NCBI RefSeq assembly: GCF_040954645.1
Contig: NC_092807.1
Span: 806,001 to 870,000, forward strand
Source of the DNA: Diabrotica undecimpunctata
Taxonomy: Eukaryota; Arthropoda; Insecta; Coleoptera; Chrysomelidae
Direction of reading: 5' to 3'
Length of the DNA stretch: 64,000 nucleotides
Below the pieces are notes generated by a model, which was not told the origin of the DNA, did not search any database, and saw nothing but the letters and a program-made list of their open reading frames with translations. A program made the translations under genes and the position numbers. Shown here one piece after another: positions 44,301 to 48,939 of the stretch. How positions within the stretch are numbered: the stretch's first letter is position 1; the number at the start of each line of letters is the position of its first letter.

Positions 44301-44993
44301 CATTTTCTTCGGTAGTTTTAACTGATCGAATCTACACAAACAAAAACAATATAACAAGGCAGTAATTTAATAAGTAGTTGTGCTACCTAGACCGATAACT
44401 TTTTCACCTAATCCTTGAATACTAAAAATATAATTTTTCTTTCAGAATCAACTCTCTGGCTATCTTTTAAGGAAATTTAAAAGCAGCAACGGTTGGCAGA
44501 AACTTTGGGTGGTATTCACGTCCTTCTGTCTATTCTTCTACAAAGGTTGCATCGACGATTTCCCCCTAGCGTCGCTACCCCTGCTGGGGTACACCGTCAG
44601 TCCCCCTTTGCGAGAAGATATGATCTCGAAGGACTACGTATTCAAGCTGCAATATAAAAATCACGTCTATTTCTTCAGAGCGGAATCCGAGTACACGTAC
44701 AATAGGTGAGCTTTATTGATTTGATTAAGGCTTTTGATAGGGTACAATAAGTACAAGTTGCATCAATCTATTGTATTTCTATGTATTTTTTATCTATTTC
44801 TATTCTGTTCGTTCCTCAGTGAGAAATTTAAGTGCCTTGTTAGATTGTAGTAGAAAGAAAAGCTTCTTAAATGTAATTAAACATATATGTTGTTTATAGA
44901 TGGATGGAGGTGATTGGTAGCGCCACTCAAATCAGGAAGAGGAAGGCGGCAGTGGTAAACGAAAACCAAATTGAAACTTCTTCGGAGAAGTAG
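5251..44993 (+). CDS. Cdep: Cdep/FARP gene model, RhoGEF isoform (5'-partial, 10 exons)
   Basis: Joining 5251-5375, 8858-9127, 35023-35265, 35351-35502, 38721-38930, 39032-39469, 42419-42692, 42775-42923, 44446-44705 and 44900-44993 gives one frame of 738 codons, counted from 5252 and ending in TAG. Every junction is GT/AG and every phase agrees. The product has a Ser/His-rich linker, a DH (RhoGEF) domain, a PH domain, a short linker and a second PH domain close to the C-terminus. FARP proteins are FERM-FA-DH-PH-PH. The tandem PH arrangement without a FYVE finger, and the FARP-like second PH, argue against FGD. FARPs are plasma-membrane Rho-family exchange factors acting in neurite and dendrite growth. 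The FERM part must lie left of the window: 737 residues plus about 350 for FERM/FA matches the usual family length. Introns hold many mobile elements. Confidence 0.92.
6279..7015 (-). pseudogene. Tc1-like transposase, C-terminal two thirds, frameshifted
   Basis: Read on the minus strand from 7015: AVQIRNQLQEVRDNNVSVFT is a Tc1 DNA-binding helix region. It is followed by WSNVLFTDESRY (first catalytic Asp), SVIVWAGISLEAHTELIFIE, and finally NWPACSPDLNPIEHVWHMLG, whose Glu in NPIEH is the third DDE residue. The pieces are in different frames (7106-6705, 6817-6566 and 6509-6279), so the enzyme is dead. The N-terminus lies on the far side of the piggyBac insertion: ATG at 8205 begins MVLSVEDCAKAVAL, and a frameshift follows. 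Part of the helix-turn-helix also seems to be missing. Confidence 0.85.
7020..8106. mobile_element. Non-autonomous piggyBac-type element
   Basis: Perfect 16-bp inverted ends (CCCTACACTGCTCAAT at 7020-7035 and its complement at 8091-8106) are flanked on both sides by TTAA (7016-7019 and 8107-8110), the target duplication that defines piggyBac. Further inside there are matching 'gtatcat' and 'tgatac' words. The element is 1,087 bp; full piggyBac copies are about 2.4 kb or more. It keeps an ORF (7429-7890) that fuses the two ends of a transposase, so it is an internal-deletion derivative. Confidence 0.95.
7429..7890 (+). CDS. Internally deleted piggyBac transposase (N-terminus fused to C-terminal Cys-rich domain)
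   Basis: The 153-residue frame is intact. It starts MSSWYMKRPLSDKELQ, continues with a long acidic stretch (residues about 18-75, rich in D, E and N) typical of piggyBac N-termini, then jumps to a cysteine-rich end. That end has C-x4-C (CKKLNC), C-x2-C (CDKCGLHLC) and a final C/H region (CFFQFHQ), the zinc-binding domain that normally binds the element ends. The whole catalytic DDD core is missing, and the join is in frame near residue 85. The deletion is in frame and stop-free, so a small DNA-binding protein could still be made; whether it is expressed is unknown. Confidence 0.82.
   Translation: MSSWYMKRPLSDKELQVIVDNWDDSEDDCDVSDIGDLNNDADVENIDVSNIPVVFEDELSEAEMEDTAENERGRLSTSSIEQDIQLKKNNGPISYIPAKDIRTDAVRHWPIYTSDRIRCKKLNCKKLTYIKCDKCGLHLCFNKDSNCFFQFHQ
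8858..9127 (+). CDS. Cdep: Cdep exon, short form of the giant exon
   Basis: This is the first 270 bases of the giant exon, ended by a donor GTACCA at 9128. It leaves in phase 1 (ACA G|), and the next RhoGEF-side exon at 35023 begins AC GAT AGC, giving T-D-D-S and continuing open. The alternatives fail: the same donor in the second open frame gives an immediate TAG. This makes 9127 the switch point between a RhoGEF mRNA and the giant-tail mRNA. The encoded part is Ser/Thr/Pro-rich linker (for example SASLGSMGAHVGQRPGSPTT). Confidence 0.75.
8858..17685 (+). CDS. Cdep: Cdep giant alternative terminal exon, 2,942-codon disordered tail
   Basis: The acceptor is TTTCACAG at 8850-8857, in phase with the exon ending at 5375. 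The frame runs 8.8 kb without a stop to TGA at 17683-17685. The product is very rich in Ser, Glu, Lys, Asp, Pro and Thr, with no globular domain, signal peptide or membrane segment that I can recognise. Visible blocks are SSVESK/SRTSSQESRS repeats (residues about 353-420), the proline-rich PLPDPPRPPKPLPKIP (about 1230-1246), Lys/Pro-rich 1298-1338, two SDTGSW-type motifs (about 1715 and 1785), three SEWS/SDWS motifs (about 2522, 2565, 2608) and two STERP motifs (about 2681, 2728). A basic RRKRQMQNQRRARLEKEQ (about 2817) leads into a Tyr/Glu-rich conserved-looking end. Spliced to upstream FERM exons it would make a FERM protein without DH/PH. An intact frame of this length shows strong selection. 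Confidence 0.92.
9128..9133 (+). promoter_or_regulatory. Cdep: Alternative 5' splice site inside the giant exon
   Basis: CAG|GTACCA. It is a moderate donor (G at +1, T at +2, A at +3, C instead of A/G at +4). Use gives the DH-PH-PH mRNA after a 25.9-kb intron; non-use retains the giant frame. The weak +4 position fits regulated rather than constitutive use. Confidence 0.6.
17686..18156 (+). other. Putative 3' UTR of the giant-tail mRNA and intron
   Basis: The frame stops at 17685 and AT content rises at once. A canonical polyadenylation signal follows about 190 bases later (17878). Beyond about 17910 nothing recognisable is present until the inverted-repeat element at 18157. Confidence 0.55.
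17878..17883 (+). terminator. Cdep: Polyadenylation signal of the giant-tail mRNA
   Basis: AATAAA about 193 bases after the TGA stop, followed by further 'aataataaa' and an AT-rich stretch. It supports reading 8858-17685 as a true last exon rather than a retained coding fragment that must splice onward. Confidence 0.6.
18320..19854 (+). mobile_element. Tc1-like transposon (1,535 bp)
   Basis: Inverted ends CACTCAGGTGCAAAAAAATC at 18320 and its complement ending at 19854, continuing to about 25 bp (GATCC), are flanked by TA duplications at 18318-18319 and 19855-19856. It carries a transposase on the plus strand with one frameshift. Length, ends and target are typical of Tc1. It sits inside the GGGAGAAG element and is therefore the younger insertion. 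Confidence 0.93.
18618..19629 (+). pseudogene. Tc1 DD34E transposase with one frameshift
   Basis: The first part (18618-19232) starts MSLTPKDAAREVTLVQDGRS and has a helix-turn-helix (YYASEMLGVSQSSVQRAVRR) and a second one (TSVELANRLNE...RWTVRRRL). It then has WSKVLFSDKSRF with catalytic Asp 1, and GDSVMVWAGISSEAHT. The second part (from about 19210 in the next frame, through 19629) continues LIIDRGSMTAARY, then FMEDNARPH (Asp 2) and NPDLNPIEHLWD (Glu). I count 34 residues between Asp 2 and Glu, the Tc1 DD34E spacing. A single one-base change near 19210-19216 separates the two frames; otherwise the protein of about 338 residues is complete, so inactivation is recent. Confidence 0.92.
20226..20420 (-). 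pseudogene. LINE pre-RT fragment
   Basis: The minus strand at about 20400-20290 reads EWEGCRNIMKEAAEELLGMK, then RRPRKNDYFDEDL. This is the linker between endonuclease and reverse transcriptase of RTE-type LINEs. There are no catalytic motifs. The adjacent minus frame 20226-19975 (Glu/Lys-rich, 83 residues) is of unknown meaning. Confidence 0.6.
20541..21117. repeat. MITE-like inverted repeat
   Basis: About 50 bases at 20541-20595 ('aagtctgttttagactatacc', then 'gatataagaaaatggtat') recur inverted at 21068-21117 with a few mismatches. The 470 bases between are AT-rich and non-coding. It looks like a small non-autonomous DNA element nested in the GGGAGAAG element. Confidence 0.7.
21192..22656 (+). 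other. Intronic sequence, no gene recognised
   Basis: Between the two inverted-repeat elements only short frames occur (for example 21583-21807 and 22185-22496), with no recognisable motif or splice-supported coding. Under the RhoGEF model this is intron 9128-35022. Confidence 0.5.
23650..24220 (+). pseudogene. IS630/Tc3-like transposase remains
   Basis: Plus-strand frame pieces read KHKLHPYRIQLHQELTVDDY, then SQQQVQK, then NVWGIVGD and GPHFFEGRVNGAIHLNFLNN, LPILLQNVPLNIRQEM, HEGAQFT and RRPCIPETPT-like text. This is the order seen in insect mariner-like transposases ('HPYKIQLHQEL', then the strand before the second Asp, 'HDGAPAH'). The catalytic Asp in the second motif is replaced (HEGAQ) and several stops are present. 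It is dead. Confidence 0.72.
24350..25430. other. Unassigned interior of the long inverted-repeat element
   Basis: There is a sharper GC level than its surroundings, short minus-strand frames (24818-24570, 24793-24578) without recognisable motifs, and no terminal repeats that I could pair. It may be an insertion of unknown type. Confidence 0.4.
25850..27130. other. AT-rich intron sequence, nothing recognised
   Basis: Only short open frames (25874-26101, 26661-26897) without motifs. No pairing repeats and no RNA gene were found. Confidence 0.4.
27130..27765 (-). pseudogene. Tc1-like transposase remains
   Basis: The minus strand begins MGRGKIIDRQKFVQSLLDLL at 27762. After several frame changes it reaches KEHKDWTQSQWDSIQWSDEP (first catalytic Asp in WSDEP) and ends at FDPDCLKRKVKFPASVMIW-like sequence near 27140. 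The C-terminal half with the other catalytic residues is absent. The order of motifs matches Tc1 transposases; many stops show that it is old. Confidence 0.75.
27836..28530 (-). pseudogene. RTE-like LINE, 3' part
   Basis: Minus-strand frames 28486-28139 and 28102-27836 encode the C-terminal third of an RTE-like reverse transcriptase: VKQYCYLGTIINEQWS, then LRCYVFSVLLYGAEAWTLTD, LWLYRRMLRIS, and finally IKLQYLGHVMRNQHRYSLLQ and GKRGPGRRRISWLRNL. One frame break separates the two parts. It ends next to a short 'ttcttcttctgg' tail, the same 3' end as the fragment at 62604-62767. It is a 5'-truncated insertion. Confidence 0.85.
28555..28795 (+). pseudogene. LINE C-terminal fragment with GA-rich end
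   Basis: The plus strand reads a Lys/Arg-rich LINE C-terminus (RGRSPTRWIDQIT-like, then RRTIHDITMATKLP) and ends in a short (GA)n run near 28770-28785. It is in opposite orientation to the adjoining RTE piece and therefore a separate insertion. Confidence 0.6.
28800..30940. other. AT-rich intron sequence with a (GTT)n tract
   Basis: No gene or mobile-element motif recognised. A GTT-rich stretch lies at about 30078-30118. Confidence 0.4.
31560..31740 (+). pseudogene. DDE transposase N-terminal fragment
   Basis: The frame VITNLVKSGRQPLDINENVK, then SAIRRKVHSFYLPRKF, resembles the helix-turn-helix to catalytic-core linker of insect IS630-like DDE transposases (pattern 'D..a.RR.Vh.fY..rk..Pt'). 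It breaks after about 60 residues. Confidence 0.5.
31879..32430 (-). pseudogene. RTE-like LINE fragment with internal deletion
   Basis: The minus frame 32259-31879 has MKMSSVFKSHDLTLETKIRL, CYVYSVLMYGVETWTL, LWLYRRILKIPF and LKNLGHIMKNQGRYELLQ. Upstream (to 32430) an RT-palm piece reads LNDYKKAFDRVRHEQIMEVL directly before an INESWY.TQEIKCRIGKGKS segment, so the catalytic middle has been deleted. It is related to the copy at 27836-28530 but distinct. Confidence 0.8.
32690..33480. other. Intron sequence, nothing coding recognised
   Basis: Beyond the hammerhead-like motif near 32732 the stretch is AT-rich. A short plus frame at 33281-33481 has no recognisable motif. Confidence 0.4.
33690..33850 (-). 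pseudogene. DDE transposase core fragment
   Basis: On the minus strand one frame reads IRQYGAENRTIYYLDKTLIN, then AGHKKSKGWVDASVTSA. Insect IS630-like transposases have 'iYLDETwvn.gH...k.W' here; the catalytic D is kept, and the following E is replaced by K. No further motif follows. Confidence 0.5.
33860..35022 (+). other. Cdep intron end
   Basis: T-rich sequence running into the polypyrimidine tract and the acceptor at 35021-35022 (ACAATTTATAG). No gene or repeat was found. Confidence 0.5.
35023..35265 (+). CDS. Cdep: Cdep exon: pre-DH linker
   Basis: Acceptor TTTATAG, donor GTGAGT at 35266. Phase 1 in and phase 1 out. It reads DSKKELLERTKAEDAKIRD, then FYTSTPLRSANGNVSELSLA, then DDSPSKVLAKEQLMNSINA. 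It is a Lys/Glu-rich then Ser/Asn-rich linker before the exchange domain. Joining to 9127 gives T-D-D-S without a stop. No enzymatic motif is present. Confidence 0.88.
35351..35502 (+). CDS. Cdep: Cdep exon: start of the RhoGEF (DH) domain
   Basis: Acceptor TTTCAG, donor GTAAGT at 35503; phase 1 in, 0 out. After a Thr/Lys-rich linker it carries KTYYIAKEILMTELTYKKDL, the first conserved helix (CR1) of Dbl-homology domains, where the Glu of the 'E.Tyv..L' signature contacts the GTPase. The next exon continues the helix directly (DVINV|WFRDE). Confidence 0.93.
35590..38560 (+). repeat. Intronic tandem-repeat array, about 140-bp unit
   Basis: Some twenty diverged units alternate three words: 'ctattgtcattcaaataagc', 'attatcgtaattaaaatcag' and 'ttgctattaaaacaagcttt'. 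Unit spacing is mostly about 130-145 bases. A larger block starting near 36993 recurs at about 37531 with near identity over roughly 450 bases, so a higher-order unit of about 538 bases exists. The array fills most of the intron between the two parts of the DH domain and is broken by an unrelated element at 35836-36473. Confidence 0.85.
35836..36473. mobile_element. GC-rich non-autonomous inverted-repeat element
   Basis: ACGTGACAACGTCTT at 35836-35850 recurs as a perfect inverted copy at 36459-36473. The 638-bp body is unlike its AT-rich host array: about 36190-36420 is GC-rich with runs such as 'gctgcgcgcgcagc' and 'cgccggtccggcgggcc'. No protein motif is visible. It is inserted in the tandem array, whose units resume directly after it. 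Confidence 0.7.
38721..38930 (+). CDS. Cdep: Cdep exon: RhoGEF (DH) domain, middle
   Basis: Acceptor TTTTAG, donor GTAAGA at 38931; phase 0 both ends, 70 codons. It reads WFRDEVGKEEPEECQILLSL, then IAPLAQAHGLLVKDLEKRLK, then AEKIADVLLAHLPPLLP. It matches the DH helices between CR1 and CR2 in FARP-type exchange factors ('i..l..H..ll..L..R...W', then 'igdil...l'). Confidence 0.93.
39032..39469 (+). CDS. Cdep: Cdep exon: RhoGEF C-terminal half and start of PH1
   Basis: Acceptor CGTTTAG, donor GTAAGT at 39470; 146 codons, phase 0. It begins IYEEYLDGHMLVLERLDTAF (CR2 region) and contains TTFVLKPLHRLLQYQSLLKR, the CR3 helix that forms most of the GTPase-binding surface ('lLkP.qRl..Y.lLL..ll'). It then has the last DH helix (ETLEQSKNLATLCELQRDIV). 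The end, FIRHGCLLKHSRKGYQQRMF, is strand 1-2 of the first PH domain, continued in the exon at 42419. All the main conserved DH positions are present, so exchange activity is likely. Confidence 0.95.
40307..41632 (-). CDS. LINE ORF2 C-terminal part: RT thumb, RNase H, zinc knuckle
   Basis: The 441-codon open frame is intact. Residues 1-130 are the RT thumb region (TIIRPMVTYASFVWWPKT). Residues about 185-315 are an RNase H domain with the catalytic set D (WYTDGSK), E (VEIHAI), D (ILSDSQAALKAL) and D (GNEEADSLAKEGA), and the HKG motif of WVPGHKGI. Near residues 380-400 is a C-x2-C-x4-H-x4-C-like pattern (CRFCHNEKETAEHILCNC), and the frame ends at ILEFN. Its upstream continuation (YADD part, 42170-41688) is in another frame. 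The long open frame suggests a fairly young insertion. Confidence 0.88.
   Translation of the reverse strand: MVASWTCRKTFGKTWGLQPKMTLWSYKTIIRPMVTYASFVWWPKTQQTTANAKLHKVQRLACLGITGAMSTCPTAALEAMLNLPPLQFCIRREAVTTALKLRQTQIMKPGDLVGHLKILEEIPLDSKDMPTDAMPVKFDFETPFEVVIKNHQMGEEIEPKVEEGLLVWYTDGSKIDERAGVGVTGPNFRLSKSLGNAPTIFQVEIHAIDISAQECLNRDTPRARVLILSDSQAALKALKSFTCESKLVWDCKQSLKKLAERNNVTVMWVPGHKGIAGNEEADSLAKEGANTPFQGPESFCGLSKSHIREELRSWELNQLRSYWSNTPGQRQAKRLIKVSPTATNRLLEMSKKDIKMVTGLLTGHCPLRYHLKKMGKSDSENCRFCHNEKETAEHILCNCVALFCKRLKFLGEVSLASSDIGNKSPRKLINFIRSIGILEFN
41688..42170 (-). pseudogene. LINE reverse transcriptase palm, out of frame with the rest
   Basis: 160 residues contain KGCPQGGVLSPLLWSLVVDD (RT motif B region), then GYADDLVV, the intact catalytic YADD, then KEGLNVNPSKTTLIPFTRR and NEVKYLG. 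It belongs to the same insertion as 40307-41632, but a frame change between 41690 and 41632 separates them. The N-terminal fingers domain and endonuclease are absent because of truncation. Confidence 0.88.
42419..42692 (+). CDS. Cdep: Cdep exon: PH domain 1
   Basis: Acceptor TTTTTTAG, donor GTAAGT at 42693; phase 0 in, 1 out. FSDILLYTSRSQATLQFKVH is PH strands 3-4, then GHMPLRGVLIEEPDG, and finally LTVAANSLEEKEKWKNDLQR, the C-terminal helix with the Trp conserved in all PH domains. This PH packs on the DH domain in FARPs and is thought to inhibit it. Confidence 0.94.
42775..42923 (+). CDS. Cdep: Cdep exon: linker between the PH domains
   Basis: Acceptor TTCCTTAG, donor GTAAGT at 42924; phase 1 in, 0 out. 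It reads SSDEHIDQVGNNDVGTQ, then RSNTTVHVCWHRSTSISMKD. The 'T.HVCWhR.TS.S' stretch is characteristic of the inter-PH linker of FARP1/FARP2, which supports the family call. Confidence 0.93.
43250..44215 (+). repeat. Second intronic array of the same repeat family
   Basis: Units with 'aaagaaagcatacatggccat', 'tcaaaatcagcattatcatt' and 'gtaattaaaatca' follow each other at about 130-150 bases, clearly the same family as at 35590-38560 but a diverged subfamily ('catacatggccataaaag' is specific here). It lies in the intron between the PH linker and PH2. Confidence 0.82.
44446..44705 (+). CDS. Cdep: Cdep exon: PH domain 2
   Basis: Acceptor TTTCTTTCAG, donor GTGAGC at 44706; phase 0 in, 2 out. It begins LSGYLLRKFKSSNGWQKLWV, then FFYKGCIDDFPLASLPLLGY and DYVFKLQYKNHVYFFRAESE. 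This is a complete PH core closely matching the second PH of FARP proteins. The final helix with its Trp is in the last exon (R|WMEVIGSAT). Confidence 0.95.
44900..44993 (+). CDS. Cdep: Cdep last exon of the RhoGEF isoform
   Basis: Acceptor TTTATAG at 44893-44899; the first base completes Arg (AG|A). It reads WMEVIGSATQIRKRKAAVVN, then ENQIETSSEK and TAG. This gives the last PH2 helix plus a short basic then acidic tail. The chain of ten exons adds up to 2,214 bases, an exact multiple of three. Confidence 0.93.
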
Positions 44994-46690
44994 AGCTCAA
45001 GGATATTACTTAATATTTGTTTTGATATTATTCATAAAAAAAACGTCCTAAAAAGCAGCTAATCAGTTTATATCATACGTCAAACCTGGTGAACACGTAG
45101 AACCCTATAATATCCATACTATTTTATTGTATTTTTTTTTTTCTATAAATGTGAGCAAAGTGAAGATATAAACAATTGAGAAGGAAAAAGTAGTGTTTAA
45201 CCATTGTTCACCTGGTTTAGCGTTCTTTGTACTATTTAAAATGCATCAGCCATATATATTTTTTTTAAATTTAACACTCTTACATGAAATATTTTAAAAA
45301 TTTGCTGTGAAAAACGAATTTACTAGTATCCTTCATTTAGTTAATTGTCTAATTGATATTTTAACCTTTTTATTGGTCTGGAAATGATATTTTAGAAATC
45401 GTTCAGGATCGGTCTTCCACATTCAGTATTTAATAAAGCAATTTTTAGACTTTTATAATAAGAACTGACGTGTACATTCCATAAAACGTTAAATTTTTAT
45501 TATTGATTTAAGGAAAACTTCATCAGCGCCATCTATTAATGACAAAACTATTTTATTTCACAGAACATAAACTTGGACGCCGTAGAATGTCCGTAGGTGT
45601 CGCTGTTGACGTTTCCTAAACTCACAGGATATTTATAAATATTAATTTTCTATTCGTACCAACTGTGTAACAAAGTGCCGTCTAAAAAATAATACAGCTA
45701 CTAACATTTACATTATTTTTAAATATAATTAAAATTTTAAGTGTGATTTTTTACGGAGCAGCTACAAATATTGATAATTTATTAATAAAGAAATTAAAAT
45801 ATGCATTTAATTTAGATAAAATATTTATGAACTACTTTTTTAACATATAAAAATATGTTTAAAAGACATGTAATGAATTTTGAGGGCTTAAATTTACTTT
45901 GTCCCGCACATTGTCTAAGAATTTTTTGAATATATACAATCAAAAATTTAATTTTGCTCTGTATGAGATTTGTTGATTTTAAAGAGGTCTTTTGTAGTGT
46001 ATAACAACTCGAAAATGGTGAAATATAACTCCTAAATAATGCTTTTTACATCAAGGAGTAAGTGGCTAGGACAGATAAGGAGAATTCCAAACTGTTGCAG
46101 CAGTTAAGACATTTAAAGGAACTATAACGACTAAGACAAGAGTAAATATAAAAGGAAAATGATTGACTGAAAATTTTACACATTTTTCTCCAAATTTCTT
46201 CTAATTATCTGTCCATATCGAGAAGAAACATTGTTGAAACTACCGTAGAGGCATAAACAGAATAAAAAAAGAAATAAATTCGGAAATGAAATGATAATAA
46301 AGATTTTATTTACATACAGGTTTGAGCAAGTGTTGGGAAAAAGTTAATTTCGGCCCATAACACAACGATTCGACGACATCGTCACAAAATATTTATATCT
46401 ATTTGATCCTAAAGTATTAAAAAAGAAAACTATGCGTAGCTTTATTAAATCCATTCCTGTATTTATACGAGTGCCTTCGAAATTTTCTAGAATTTTTGTA
46501 AATATGTATAATAGGAGGGAATCCACTGTACTTTTGTGACTTATTGTGAACTAAGAGGCAGCTGAGTGATTTTATTTTATTTTATTTGTGAAAGGATATG
46601 AATATATTTATCGATTAATGTATTAATTTTAAACTTATTGTAATTTTAATTGTTATTTTATTTAAACAAAATAAAATGGTTTATTAAAAG
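44994..46690 (+). other. Cdep 3' UTR and intergenic sequence
   Basis: AT-rich and without coding potential. Candidate polyadenylation signals AATAAA are at 45432, 45784 and 46670; the first is about 440 bases after the stop. Nothing else is recognised. Confidence 0.5.
45432..45437 (+). terminator. Cdep: Candidate polyadenylation signal for the RhoGEF mRNA
   Basis: AATAAA, the first canonical signal after the stop at 44993. Later ones (45784, 46670) could serve longer 3' UTRs. Confidence 0.4.
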
Positions 46691-46954
46691 TGATTTCTGA
46701 TTATTTCTTTTTATTTATCCAACATATATTCTGGTATCTATGTTAAGGATATGTAGGCAAAACGATAAATATTAAAAAATTCTGATAAAAATTTAGAATT
46801 TTGGCGAATGATCCTAATTTTAAAAAGTTTGGTGAATGCGCGAGGTGTAAAACTCATTAAAATGAAAAGTAATTAACGAAAAAACTGATACAGCACTTAA
46901 GGATATTTTCTACATTTAAATGCAAAATAAATAATATGAAACTATCCTTCAGCT

Positions 46955-47190
46955 TTAAACAGTTCATCATGGACAAACCATGATTTGTATAATAGATTTG
47001 TGATTTTCTTATTGAAAAAAGAATGTTCATTGTCAAAAAGTTTAAGAAGCGGTTTATTTTACATATTTATTTATACTCAGAAGAAGGACTTTTTGAATAA
47101 TATAAAAACATGTTTCACCAGTGCACTGGATGAATTTAAGATGGTTGCCTGATATTGAAATTCTGAAAGAAATTCGCAGATAAAACTGGG
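46955..47190 (-). pseudogene. Decayed CRAL-TRIO paralogue, last two exons
   Basis: On the minus strand, about 47185-47120 aligns with the end of exon 2 of the CRAL-TRIO gene: ANFFQNFNIRQ..HLKFI against VNCWQNYHIRPKHLEFI, followed by a GT donor-like site. About 47015-46955 reads NLLYKSWFVHDELFKAE against ISYKSWFLDDEQYKAD at the gene's C-terminus. Between them exon 3 is mostly destroyed. A two-base deletion breaks exon 2. It points to an old tandem duplication next to the living gene 6 kb away, in the same orientation. Confidence 0.75.
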
Positions 47191-47606
47191 CAGTACTTGT
47201 TCGATAATTTATTTTGGGAATTATAAATAAATTTTAAATTAAAAAATGATTAAACCAACAAGTAATCTAATAAATTTAAAGTTTTGGTGAATGATCGGCA
47301 AAATTTTTAAAAGTTTGGTGAAGGTGCCGGAACAAACATCTCTTAAAGTTCGTTAAAATGATATAGAATTGACGAGAAATGCTATAAAATATACTAAAAT
47401 TAGTAATTTTTCTGCTGTTCATCGTATACTACGGTATATAGATGTTCCAATTGATCTGGTAACTGATTTCCTCATTATTTATCTTAATTTATTGCTTATG
47501 AATCTATAGCGACAAGCTAATTTTATTACGAATTAAATTTTTGTATTCAAAAATTAATTAAAACAATCTCATATTAAAATTTACATTTTCGCAAATGGTC
47601 TATATA

Positions 47607-48937
47607 CGAGGCGTGTTTTTTAAGTAAGTACCGTTTTGGAATTAAAAAAAGACGTGCAAAGATATGGCAATAATTTTATTTTTACATGAAAGCCTGTACC
47701 TTAATCTACTTTTCTACATAATTTACGTGAATATTGAGGCACTTGTCATAACGTGGCACCAGTTTTTGAATACCCTCCTAATAAAATCTGCCGCCTGACT
47801 TGTTAACCACTGCATCACAAATGTTTTGACTTCGTTATCGTCTTGAAGACGCTGACAGCCCAGGTGTTTCTTCAAGTGCTGGAACAAATGGTAGTCGCTG
47901 GGCGCCAGAGCAGGGCTGTATGGAGGATGATCTAGAGTTTCCCATTTAAATGATTTGATGAGATCTTTGGTCTGATTAGCCACATGTGGACGGGCATTGT
48001 CATGCAGCAAAACGATACCCTTACTCAACTTGCCACGTCTTTTGTTCTGGATTGCACGACGCAGATTTTTCAATGTCTCACAATAAGACGCTGCATTGAT
48101 TCTCTCATTACGAGGCAGAAACTCCACTAGCAATACTTCTTTTCTGTCCCAAAAAACTGTGCACATGATTTTCCGGGCAGAAATTGTTTGCTTAAACTTC
48201 ACTCTTTTGGGTGATGATGAATGTCGCCATTCCATGGATTGTTGTTTCGATTCTGGTGTTACGTAGGCCACCCACGTTTCGTCACCAGTAACAATTTGGT
48301 CTAAAAAATCTTCACCTTCACTGTGCTACCGCTCAAGGAAAGTCAATGCACTGCCTAAACGTTGGGTTTTGTGCAAATCCGTCAACATTTTTGGAACCCA
48401 ACGTGAACACAATTTCCGGTAATTCAAATACTCGGTAACAATGCGATACAAAACACTACGAGAATACTGAGGAAAGCAGTCGGACAATGATGAAATTGTA
48501 AAGCGTCTGTTTTCTCTCACCTTTTCGTCCACTTTCTGCACCAAATTTTCATTAACGACCGAAGGACGACCACTCCGTTCTTCATCATGCACATTTGTGC
48601 GGCCATCTTTGAATGCTCTCACCCATTTCCTTACCATTCCATCACTCATAATGTTTTGTCCGTAAACTTCAACGATCCCACGATGAATATCGATCGGTTT
48701 TACGCCTTTAGCACTAAGAAATCGTATAACAGTCCGTACTTCACAATCAGCGTGACTCACGATTGTTGGAGGCATCTTAAACACTGTAGTAAACAAGTAT
48801 ACAATGAAGAATCAAACTGTAATGGCGTCAGTGCGTAGACAAGAGATGTAGGTAACCAGCGCTCATGCGCGGAACGCCGACCGTAGCGCTGCGGCGGCGG
48901 AATCGCAAAACGGTACTTACTTAAAAAACATGCCTCG
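47607..48937 (-). mobile_element. mariner transposon, 1,331 bp
   Basis: Inverted ends CGAGGC(G/A)TGTTTTTTAAGT at 47607 and mirrored at 48937 (about 28 bp) are flanked by TA (47605-47606 and 48938-48939). The length is the canonical 1.3 kb. One transposase on the minus strand fills the interior and is interrupted only by one nonsense codon. Confidence 0.94.
47723..48796 (-). pseudogene. mariner DD34D transposase with one nonsense codon
   Basis: Frame 48796-48326 starts upstream of MPPTIVSHADCEVRTVIRFL and has the paired helix-turn-helix region (KPIDIHRGIVEVYGQNIMSD, then MVRKWVRAFKDGR and ERSGRPS). After a single in-frame TAG (48326-48328) the same frame continues HSEGEDFLDQIVTGDETWVA with the first Asp, then GIVLLHDNARPHVAN with the second, and APSDYHLFQHLKKHL with the third Asp, the mariner signature. 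The stop stands where related proteins usually have Tyr (YHS). No other defect is seen, so the copy died recently or is still read through. Confidence 0.93.
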
Positions 48938-48939
48938 TA

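Noticed and set aside
35023..44993. Identification as FGD-type exchange factor
   Set aside because: FGD proteins have a FYVE finger between the PH domains; here the inter-PH linker is short and has the FARP-like T.HVCWhR motif, and PH2 matches FARP.
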